Shown piece by piece: positions 1 to 5,595 of a stretch of 6,472 nt of DNA (its first letter is position 1; each line of letters opens with the position of its first letter). The translations under genes and the position numbers were made by a program. The notes beneath the pieces are model-generated. The model was given only the letters and a program-made list of their open reading frames with translations. It ran no database searches and was not told where the DNA came from. Location: assembly GCA_024763435.1 (NCBI GenBank), contig JANTFN010000102.1, positions 1 through 6,472 on the forward strand. The letters are read 5' to 3'. The DNA is from Thermodesulfobacteriota bacterium. GTDB taxonomy: Bacteria > Desulfobacterota > S145-22.

Positions 1-409
1 TTTCCGGATTTTTAACCGGCGAAACAACCCCTTCAAAATACCTGACAGGACGAATGCAGGTATAAAGATCAAACCGCTTCCTGAGCGCCACATTGAGGCT
101 TCGAAAGCCCCCGGCAACCGGCGTGGTCAGAGGACCCTTGATGGCAACATGGTGACGTTTTATTTCTTCGAGCGTTTCCGCGGGAAGCGGGTTTCCCGTT
201 TTTTCAGAAGCCTTTTCGCCCGCGAGAATCTCTTTCCAGAAAACTTTCCTGCTTCCCCCATATACAACCCGAACCGCTTCATCCATGACATACTTCGCCG
301 CCGGCCAGATATCCCGCCCTACGCCATCGCCCTCAATATACGGAATAACGGGATCATTCGGAATGACAAAAGACCCGTTATCTGTTTTCTCTATCAATGT
401 TCCTTTCAT
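1..409 (-). CDS. icd: NADP-type isocitrate dehydrogenase, N-terminal part (cut by window edge)
   Basis: This gene encodes the enzyme that oxidatively decarboxylates isocitrate to 2-oxoglutarate in the cytoplasm. Only the first 136 codons are present, and the frame runs open off the left edge. I translated it by hand from the ATG at 409-407, which has a purine-rich AGAGAG a few bases upstream as ribosome binding site. Residues 21-31 (VIPYIEGDGVG) are the family's N-terminal nucleotide-fold signature. Residues 91-110, from KGPLTTPV through RSLNVALR, match the substrate site of E. coli Icd. By alignment T96, S104, N106, R110 and R120 correspond to E. coli T105, S113, N115, R119 and R129. The SLNVALR segment separates it from LeuB (3-isopropylmalate dehydrogenase) in the same superfamily. 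S104 is the equivalent of the serine phosphorylated by AceK in E. coli, but no aceK is in view. The gene sits 105 bp downstream of the aconitase small subunit in the same orientation and completes a citrate-to-2-oxoglutarate set. Identity is very secure. Cofactor choice (NADP versus NAD) cannot be read because its determinants lie in the missing part. Confidence 0.95.
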   Translation of the reverse strand, partial: MKGTLIEKTDNGSFVIPNDPVIPYIEGDGVGRDIWPAAKYVMDEAVRVVYGGSRKVFWKEILAGEKASEKTGNPLPAETLEEIKRHHVAIKGPLTTPVAGGFRSLNVALRKRFDLYTCIRPVRYFEGVVSPVKNPE

Positions 410-444
410 AAATTCTCTCTTTTTATTCTGGTTAAAGGGTGATG

Positions 445-477
445 AAAAAGCCAAAAGAATTTACGGACACTTGGCTT
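445..477 (-). terminator. Weak hairpin plus T-run between the aconitase small-subunit gene and icd (possible attenuator)
   Basis: In the 105-bp spacer between the small-subunit stop and the icd start, the minus strand reads AAGCCAA (477-471), a 16-base loop, then TTGGCTT (454-448), running into TTTTT (449-445). This gives a 7-bp stem followed by a short T-run, the general shape of an intrinsic terminator. The large loop, modest GC content and short T-run make it weak. If it acts, it would probably give partial read-through and lower icd expression relative to the upstream genes. I see no convincing promoter for icd in the rest of the spacer. Confidence 0.3.
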
Positions 478-514
478 CCCATAAAAATGATGGCTTAAAC
501 AATCGCTGTTATTT

Positions 515-1033
515 TCAGGTGCCGATGGAAAAATCCCCGTGTTTCAGGATATGGGGCACAAGCCCGCCATCTCTCAGGATACGTGTCATAACAGGGGGAA
601 GTGGTGAAAAGGCAATCTTCAGCTTTCGGGTTTTATCCTCGATCAGGCCCTTCTCAAGATCAATGGCAAGGATATCTCCCTCCGCAATACCCGATGTATC
701 ACAAATAATAACGGGGAGTCCCACATTGATGCAGTTCCTGAAAAAAATCCTCGCGATGGACCTGGCAATAACGGCACTTACCCCGGCCAGTTTAATAATC
801 GTGGGGGCATGCTCTCGGCTGGATCCCTGGCCAAAGTTTCTGCCTCCCACCACAATGTCTCCCGGCTGGACATTTTTCGCAAAATCCTCCCGGGCGTCTT
901 CGAGGACATGTTTCGCGAGTTCGTTCAAATTGGACCTCAGATGAAAATACCGCCCCGGCGCAATGTGGTCCGTACTGATCCCATCCCCGAACAGCCACGC
1001 CCGTCCTTCAAATTCAACGCCGCGCCCTCTCAC
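515..1033 (-). CDS. Aconitase/3-isopropylmalate dehydratase family small subunit (LeuD-like), probable aconitase swivel subunit
   Basis: This is a 172-residue swivel-domain subunit of a [4Fe-4S] hydro-lyase. It pairs with the large subunit encoded just upstream and, from context, probably isomerises citrate to isocitrate via cis-aconitate in the cytoplasm. Family marks are GDGISTDHI at residues 16-24, GRNFGQGSSREHAP at 64-77 (conserved serine and arginine loop contacting substrate) and ARSIARIFFRNCINVGLPVI at 90-109. Length is normal for LeuD-type archaeal/deltaproteobacterial small subunits. The start is GTG at 1033-1031, supported by GAGGA at 1045-1041 seven bases upstream. The GTGA junction overlaps the large-subunit stop by 4 bp, indicating translational coupling. 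The substrate-specificity loop after the DTDxI-like motif reads YFHL (29-32). This is neither the YLRT described for isopropylmalate isomerases nor the YLVY of methanogen homoaconitase, so the motif does not support a plain leucine-pathway call. Homology alone cannot exclude isopropylmalate or homoaconitate as substrate. The icd downstream and the citrate synthase-like gene upstream favour aconitase. Confidence 0.88.
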   Translation of the reverse strand: MRGRGVEFEGRAWLFGDGISTDHIAPGRYFHLRSNLNELAKHVLEDAREDFAKNVQPGDIVVGGRNFGQGSSREHAPTIIKLAGVSAVIARSIARIFFRNCINVGLPVIICDTSGIAEGDILAIDLEKGLIEDKTRKLKIAFSPLPPVMTRILRDGGLVPHILKHGDFSIGT

Positions 1034-2289
1034 AGGAATTTCCTCGGGTCGGCAATCTTCCCTTCAATGGCCGTTGCCGCGGCCGTCAGGGGAGAGGCAA
1101 GGTAGATTTCAGCATTGGGGTTTCCCATGCGTCCCTTGAAATTCCGGTTCTGCGTGGACAAACACCGCTCCCCGTCGCCAAGCGCCCCCGCGTGAACCCC
1201 GACACAGGGCCCACACCCCGGCGTGACAAAGGTCGCACCCGCGGCAAGGAAAACCTCCAGCAGGTTCTTTTCCATCAGGGCCTTCAGCACACGCCGAGAA
1301 GAGGGGACAATCAACAACCGTGTGCCGGGATGCCGCTGTCTTCCCTGTAATATTTTTGCCGCAGCAGCAAAATCGGACACCCTTCCGTTGGTGCAGGTCC
1401 CGATAACAACCTGCTGCACCGGACCCTTCGGAACTTCCGGCGCATCCACGGGAAATACATTATCCACGGTGTGGGGGCAGGCAACCTGAGGGACAATCGT
1501 GTCAAGGTCAACCGCTATCTCCCGCGCGTAAACAGCATCCTCATCGGGGGTTACAGGCACATAAGCCTCTTCCCTGCCCTGATCTTCAAGATACGCCCGC
1601 GTTATTTCATCCGACGGGAAAAGACCGCATTTCGCGCCAGACTCCACCGCCATGTTGGCTATGGTGAGGCGGCTTTCCATATCCAGCCCTTCCAGGCCAC
1701 TCCCCCCGAATTCGAGGGCCTGATAGTTCGCGCCATCCGCCCCCAGTTTACCAATAAGGGTAAGAATGACGTCCTTTCCCGAAATACCTTCCTGAAGGAT
1801 ACCCCGCAGGAGAATATGAATTGTTTCGGGAACCCGCAGCCAGGTCTTTCCAAGGGCCATAGCCACCGCGACATCAGTGGAACCCATGCCGGTGGCATAC
1901 GCCCCGAACGCTCCGGCGGTACAGGTATGAGAATCCGCCCCGAACAGGACCTGCGCCGGGGCAATGTGCCGCTCCGCAACAAGCTGATGGCACACACCGT
2001 CTCCCACTTCATTCAAAATCGCGCCTGTTTTCTCGCAGAATTCCCGTAAGAAGTGATGGTCGTTCGACAGCTCCCTGCGGGGGCTGGGCGCCGCGTGATC
2101 CAGGAAAACAAGGCACCGCGCGGGGTCTTTCAGGTGATCTTTTCCGAGGGCTTCAAACTGTCGCACCGTCAACGGACCAGTCCCATCCTGCATAAGGGTC
2201 CAGTCCACATGCGCCAGGATAAACTGGCCGGGCTTTACCCCCTTTCCCTCATGGCGTGACAGGATTTTTTCAGCAAGTGTCTGCCCCAT
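1030..2289 (-). CDS. Aconitase/3-isopropylmalate dehydratase family large subunit (LeuC-like), probable aconitase catalytic subunit
   Basis: This is the 419-residue catalytic subunit of a two-part iron-sulfur hydro-lyase, cytoplasmic, forming the active enzyme with the adjacent small subunit. The three cluster-binding cysteines are visible: C299 in GTCTNGR, and C359 and C362 in TPGCGPCVG. Other signatures are LDHAAPSP (63-70), GADSHTCTAGAFGA (117-130), and STQNRNFKGRMGNP (378-391) followed by YLASP. Length is typical for the about 420-residue LeuC/homoaconitase branch and much shorter than one-chain AcnA (about 890). The ATG at 2289-2287 gives MGQTLAEKIL, the usual start of this branch. It lies only 4 bp after the stop of the upstream synthase and has no strong Shine-Dalgarno, so expression probably relies on re-initiation from that gene. 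The downstream subunit overlaps by 4 bp. Sequence class alone would permit 3-isopropylmalate dehydratase or homoaconitase. I infer the citrate/isocitrate reaction from the flanking Re-citrate synthase-like gene and icd. Family assignment is near certain and the substrate less so. Confidence 0.9.
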   Translation of the reverse strand: MGQTLAEKILSRHEGKGVKPGQFILAHVDWTLMQDGTGPLTVRQFEALGKDHLKDPARCLVFLDHAAPSPRRELSNDHHFLREFCEKTGAILNEVGDGVCHQLVAERHIAPAQVLFGADSHTCTAGAFGAYATGMGSTDVAVAMALGKTWLRVPETIHILLRGILQEGISGKDVILTLIGKLGADGANYQALEFGGSGLEGLDMESRLTIANMAVESGAKCGLFPSDEITRAYLEDQGREEAYVPVTPDEDAVYAREIAVDLDTIVPQVACPHTVDNVFPVDAPEVPKGPVQQVVIGTCTNGRVSDFAAAAKILQGRQRHPGTRLLIVPSSRRVLKALMEKNLLEVFLAAGATFVTPGCGPCVGVHAGALGDGERCLSTQNRNFKGRMGNPNAEIYLASPLTAAATAIEGKIADPRKFL

Positions 2290-2293
2290 GACG

Positions 2294-4105
2294 TTATTCT
2301 ATCCCGTCTATCTTGACCAGATCCTCAAACCGGATATCACATCCGACAACCCCCTTGAGTTCTTCCTCGTCACAACAGATAGGGGCGGAAACCGTCAGGC
2401 AAAGGGCGCCTGTGATAGCCGAGGTATAAAGATCCGTCACATAAATCTTCCCGCTTTTTATAGGTTCGATAAACCAGTCCCGGCCTACATATTCCTCGTG
2501 AAGGCCAACACGACCATACTTGGCGCGGTCGACAATCTGGGTGATATTCTTTGTAACCTTAAAGCCGTTCCTGTCTACCACATAGGCAAACTGGATGAAC
2601 GGATTGTCCTCGACAAACCACGTCAGCACCGGTTCTATCCTCTCCGGATCCATGGATTGGATCTCTTCGAGCTCCGCGACCTCCAGGATCAAATGTGCCG
2701 CCATCTCGTGTGCGCGCTGTTTTATCTGATCAAAATCGGACACAAAATACTCTGGCAGATATTTTCGGGCCAGCTTCGCCATTTCATCATTGGAGATGTC
2801 GGTTGTCCGCCCTTTTTCATACTGGGCCGTCACCCATTTATAGAGTCTGGCGGCACCCGGATTTCGTTTATCCACCTTTCGGCCTTCGGGGAGAATAAGG
2901 TAGGAATTTATCCAGTGAACGACACCTGCCACACCAGATTTTTCATTTATCATCACGCCAAGGGGGCGATCCAGTATCTTTGCCGTATCAAAAATATTGT
3001 AAATCTCTTCATTTTTATAGATACCATCCGCGTGAATCCCCGCGCGGGTGACATTAAACTCCGCGCCCACAAACGGCTGATTTTTAGGGATGGCCTCTCC
3101 GACTTCGTGCTCAAAATAATTTCTTATCTCGGTAATAACCCGCGTATCCACCCCCTCACTGCTGCCGGTAAGGCTGATATATTCAACAACTAGCGCCTCA
3201 ATCGGGGTATTACCGGTACGTTCTCCAATCCCGAGGAGGGACCCGTTGACCGCCCCGCAGCCATAGAGCCATGCCGTTACCGAATTGATAATCGCCTTGT
3301 AGAAATCGTTGTGGCCATGCCATTCAAGCTGCGCCGGCGGCACACCCGCGTCACGGACCATCGCCTGTATCAGCTTGGGAACGGAACGCGGCAGGGCCGT
3401 TCCGGGATACGGCGCGCCATACCCCATCGTATCCGCCAGGCGTATCTTGATCGGGATGCCGCTTTCCTCCGAAAGCCGCATCAATTCAATTGCAAACGGG
3501 ACGCAGAACCCGTAGGTATCCGCCCGCGTAAAATCCTCAAAATGGCAGCGGGGGCGAATTCCTTCTGACAGGGCCTTTTTCACGACCCGGAGGTATCCGT
3601 CCATTGCCTTTTTACGGTCCTTTTTCAACTTCATGAAGATGTGATAATCAGACACCGAGGTCAGGATCCCCGTTTCCTTGAGCTCCATCTCTTTAACCAG
3701 TGCGAAGTCCTTCACATTCGCCCTGATCCAGCCGGTTATTTCCGGATAGCGGTATCCCCGCTCCCGGCATTTTTGAACCACTTCCCGGTCCTTGTCGCTA
3801 TACAGAAAAAACTCACTCTGGCGGATGACACCCGTCGCGCCGCCAAGCCGGTGCAGCATGTCAAACAAATCAACAATCTGCTGAACCTTGTAAGGCGCAC
3901 GCGACTGCTGTCCATCGCGAAACGTGGTATCCGTAATAAAAATCTCATCCGGGGGATTGGGTGCCTCAATGTTATAATCGAAGACTGTTTTGCATATTTC
4001 GGTATAAGGGAAGATATCTCTGTAGAGATTCGGCGTTTCCACATTCCGAAGTTTGAAGTTGCCTGGGACATCCACCCCTATTTTCAAAAATCCTTTTTTC
4101 ACCAT
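2294..4105 (-). CDS. Probable Re-citrate synthase (DRE-TIM/HMGL-like acyltransferase) with a C-terminal Cache/PAS-like sensory domain
   Basis: This 603-residue cytoplasmic enzyme probably condenses acetyl-CoA with oxaloacetate to give citrate with Re stereochemistry. The N-terminal barrel (about 52-340) has the DRE-TIM signature DTTFRDGQQS (59-68), with D64 as expected metal ligand, the metal-binding EWHGHND (261-267; H263, H265) and GIGERTGNTPIE (292-303). The lid follows with GIHADGIY (356-363). Isopropylmalate, homocitrate and citramalate synthases share this fold. Re-citrate synthases known from Clostridium kluyveri and Syntrophus aciditrophicus belong to it and were first annotated as such. 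LeuA normally ends in an allosteric leucine-binding domain, which I do not see. Instead residues about 455-598 resemble a Cache domain: a long helix, FAYVVDRNGF (506-515), GRDWF (541-545), SGKIYVTDLY (551-560), TGALCLTVSAPI (565-576) and GVVGCDI (585-591). No signal peptide or transmembrane segment is present. The ATG has a strong AAGGGGG eight bases upstream and its own promoter, and the gene heads a cluster with aconitase-type subunits and icd. The family is certain; the citrate-forming activity rests on context. Confidence 0.82.
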   Translation of the reverse strand: MVKKGFLKIGVDVPGNFKLRNVETPNLYRDIFPYTEICKTVFDYNIEAPNPPDEIFITDTTFRDGQQSRAPYKVQQIVDLFDMLHRLGGATGVIRQSEFFLYSDKDREVVQKCRERGYRYPEITGWIRANVKDFALVKEMELKETGILTSVSDYHIFMKLKKDRKKAMDGYLRVVKKALSEGIRPRCHFEDFTRADTYGFCVPFAIELMRLSEESGIPIKIRLADTMGYGAPYPGTALPRSVPKLIQAMVRDAGVPPAQLEWHGHNDFYKAIINSVTAWLYGCGAVNGSLLGIGERTGNTPIEALVVEYISLTGSSEGVDTRVITEIRNYFEHEVGEAIPKNQPFVGAEFNVTRAGIHADGIYKNEEIYNIFDTAKILDRPLGVMINEKSGVAGVVHWINSYLILPEGRKVDKRNPGAARLYKWVTAQYEKGRTTDISNDEMAKLARKYLPEYFVSDFDQIKQRAHEMAAHLILEVAELEEIQSMDPERIEPVLTWFVEDNPFIQFAYVVDRNGFKVTKNITQIVDRAKYGRVGLHEEYVGRDWFIEPIKSGKIYVTDLYTSAITGALCLTVSAPICCDEEELKGVVGCDIRFEDLVKIDGIE

Positions 4106-4113
4106 GCTTATTT

Positions 4114-4120
4114 CCCCCTT
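4114..4120 (-). promoter_or_regulatory. Strong ribosome binding site for the synthase gene
   Basis: The minus strand reads AAGGGGG at 4120-4114, followed by an 8-base spacer to the ATG at 4105. This fixes the start of the 603-residue synthase and suggests efficient initiation at the head of the cluster. Confidence 0.75.
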
Positions 4121-4131
4121 TTAACCTTGTT

Positions 4132-4160
4132 TAATTAGATGAGATTGCCCGTTATGTCAA
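4132..4160 (-). promoter_or_regulatory. Sigma-70-type promoter driving the citrate-to-2-oxoglutarate gene cluster
   Basis: The minus strand carries a perfect -35 hexamer TTGACA (4160-4155), a 17-base spacer and the -10 hexamer TAATTA (4137-4132). Start of transcription is expected near 4125, leaving a leader of about 20 bases that contains the Shine-Dalgarno and little else. There is therefore no room for a riboswitch or attenuator in this transcript's leader. The position, directly upstream of the synthase and downstream of gspN, marks the start of a separate transcription unit. The assignment rests on consensus match and placement only. Confidence 0.72.
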
Positions 4161-4170
4161 GAGACAACGG
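4149..4170. promoter_or_regulatory. Imperfect palindrome overlapping the -35 box, possible operator
   Basis: A 22-bp element has arms CCGTT and AACGG and pairs at 8 of 11 positions per half. It covers the whole -35 hexamer of the promoter just described. A regulator bound here would block RNA polymerase. No matching regulator is encoded in the window and I do not recognise the site as a known operator, so function is speculative. Confidence 0.3.
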
Positions 4171-4258
4171 CTTCCTTTACCTTCGTTATGGCGTCGTATT
4201 ACAAATTTTTCCAGCATCCAGGGGTAAGAATAAAAGCATCCCATGTCCCCGCTTCGGC
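4171..4258. other. Intergenic region between gspN and the promoter; no clear terminator
   Basis: I examined this stretch for the end of the secretion operon. It has GC-rich runs near 4241-4256 and a T-rich stretch after them on the minus strand, but no stem with a following T-run that would make a credible intrinsic terminator. It contains no plausible small gene. Read-through from the gsp operon into the metabolic cluster is therefore possible. Confidence 0.5.
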
Positions 4259-5089
4259 TTAAAAAACGAGTTTATTTCCCCTGGCATCGCGGGGGAGCAT
4301 CCGTATGATTTGATTCAACCGTGGATTTGAGGCAACCAGCCCGGTCCCGGGTCTCATATAGAGCGTTCCTTTCGCGGTCATGGCATTTGTAAAAGGGTCA
4401 ATCCAGAGCGACGCCTCGCCCTCCAGGGCCAGGTCATCCCCCGTAAAATGAATTTTATTGAACACGAGAACAGACCTTTCCAGGGAAAATCCGAAGGAGC
4501 CTTTTTTAAAGGACAGGGTCACCGGACCCAGGGGGGTCGATCTTACACGTATCCGGACAGCCGTTACTCGGACACGCCCGGTTCCCGAGACAGCACCACG
4601 CGTCTTTTGGGGATCAACGGTCAGATCTGCTTCAATTCGCCAGGCCCCCGCCAGACTAATCCCCTCCGCAAACTGGAGGGGAAAGGGAAACTTTCCCGGT
4701 ACTTCCGTTTGAAATGAAAGATGAATTTTCTTTTCTTCCGATCGCGCGATGCCGGAAAGGCGCGCAGTATCCCCCGCCAGCGACAGGACGGCTTCCTTTC
4801 TCCCTGATACCAACCCCGCCCATGAAGGCCGAATTTGAACGAAGGGAAAGGCCACGGCAGTCACATAGCTGTTTCGCTCGGGGATCCATCGTCCCCCTTT
4901 TATACGGACCCTTAACAGGGGATCCATGGCAACAGAAGCCACGGTAAGATTGCCCGGAATATTAAAAGATTCTATCCATCTTTTCACATCCCTTGAAGGA
5001 AACCACCCGGAAAGACCTATAACAAAAACAATCAGAACGGCCATCAAAAACACAATGCCAATCGCCACACCCCGCTGCCACCCTTTCAT
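4259..5089 (-). CDS. gspN: Type II secretion system protein GspN
   Basis: GspN is an accessory inner-membrane protein of the type II secretion system, anchored by one N-terminal helix with the rest in the periplasm. The 276-residue product has a basic start (MKGWQR), a hydrophobic membrane segment at about residues 8-29, and then a beta-rich region without cysteines. That region alternates short hydrophobic strands and charged turns, as expected for the GspN fold. A small conserved-looking block near the C-terminus, GTGLVASNPRLNQIIRMLP (about 248-266), fits the region just before the end of the family. The ATG at 5089 overlaps the gspM stop as ATGA and has AGGGG at 5103-5099 nine bases upstream. 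Position after gspL and gspM matches the gene order of many deltaproteobacterial type II systems, and this context carries much of the assignment because GspN sequences are poorly conserved. The protein stops right after NKLVF at a run of six T, where I would expect a further short strand, so the tail may be shortened. It is probably still functional. Confidence 0.75.
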   Translation of the reverse strand: MKGWQRGVAIGIVFLMAVLIVFVIGLSGWFPSRDVKRWIESFNIPGNLTVASVAMDPLLRVRIKGGRWIPERNSYVTAVAFPFVQIRPSWAGLVSGRKEAVLSLAGDTARLSGIARSEEKKIHLSFQTEVPGKFPFPLQFAEGISLAGAWRIEADLTVDPQKTRGAVSGTGRVRVTAVRIRVRSTPLGPVTLSFKKGSFGFSLERSVLVFNKIHFTGDDLALEGEASLWIDPFTNAMTAKGTLYMRPGTGLVASNPRLNQIIRMLPRDARGNKLVF

Positions 5090-5595
5090 GATGCCGTTCC
5101 CCTCTCCAGGCTGACAATCTCCATGCTCAGGGTCCCCCGGCCGGTTTCCGCTGTCTGATAAGTCCAGGTAACCACGCGCATGGGAAGATAGTGGTGATCA
5201 ATCCTCTGTATCAGGTCAAAGACCTGAACGGGGGAAACGCGCATTTTCAGGAAATAGCGCACAAGTGTTACCCCCGGTCCTTCCCATTCGGGCTGCCGTC
5301 TGATTTCCGCCTTACCCGCAATCCTGTTCACAAGGCTTTTTAACTGCCTTCCGGGGGCAATCTTTTTGTCCGCGCCTTTGGCGCGGCGTATCAGCAGGCG
5401 CGTTGTATCATTCACGGATTTATATTGCCTCAAACCCATCTCTAACTGTTTTCCCACGCGCCAGCCCCTTTGAATCCGCTTCTGTGTCTTTTCCTGAAAA
5501 CTGTAGAGAGGATACAGAACGAGGAATAAATAGAGCAGACATCCGACAATCCCGCCTCCCATCAGAACCCAGCGTTTTTCCTTTTCACTCAGCAT
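5086..5595 (-). CDS. gspM: Type II secretion system protein GspM
   Basis: GspM is a bitopic inner-membrane protein that partners GspL in the assembly platform linking the cytoplasmic ATPase GspE to the pseudopilus. I place the start at the ATG at 5595 rather than the upstream in-frame ATG at 5706. The shorter start has GGGGG at 5605-5601 five bases upstream. It also gives a 169-residue protein of the normal family size with the classic layout: a short charged cytoplasmic tail (MLSEKEKRW), one membrane helix at about 10-31, a basic coiled-coil-like stretch (about 33-75), then a compact periplasmic domain with alternating strands and helices ending near LSMEIVSLERG. The longer form would put 37 basic residues ahead of it that overlap gspL and look unlike any GspM. 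The gene overlaps the end of gspL by 11 bp and the start of gspN by 4 bp, so the three are translationally coupled. The call rests on architecture and neighbours more than on sharp motifs. Confidence 0.82.
   Translation of the reverse strand: MLSEKEKRWVLMGGGIVGCLLYLFLVLYPLYSFQEKTQKRIQRGWRVGKQLEMGLRQYKSVNDTTRLLIRRAKGADKKIAPGRQLKSLVNRIAGKAEIRRQPEWEGPGVTLVRYFLKMRVSPVQVFDLIQRIDHHYLPMRVVTWTYQTAETGRGTLSMEIVSLERGTAS

Noticed and set aside
285..944. Long plus-strand open frame of 219 codons opposite the small-subunit gene, and other plus-strand frames such as 2288-3193 and 1471-2049
   Set aside because: They lie antisense to well-conserved genes with clear family motifs, have no recognisable protein features or good ribosome binding sites, and are explained as shadows of GC-rich coding sequence.
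1034..1044. AGGAAATTCCT palindrome just before the small-subunit start
   Set aside because: It has a one-base centre, so it cannot form a useful RNA hairpin, and it is explained by the Shine-Dalgarno of the small-subunit gene plus coding sequence.
1030..4105. Leucine biosynthesis operon (leuA-leuC-leuD)
   Set aside because: The synthase lacks the LeuA C-terminal regulatory domain, and the next gene is isocitrate dehydrogenase, not leuB. The families overlap, so enzyme assay is still the final test.
4213..4241. Direct repeat AGCATCC at 4213-4219 and 4235-4241, spaced 22 bp (two helical turns)
   Set aside because: A repeated 7-mer is expected by chance in a region this long, and nothing else supports a binding site.
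4241..4260. GC-rich stretch after gspN as a Rho-independent terminator
   Set aside because: Only a 3-bp stem (CCG-AAG-CGG) forms; the G-runs lack a nearby complementary partner followed by a T-run.
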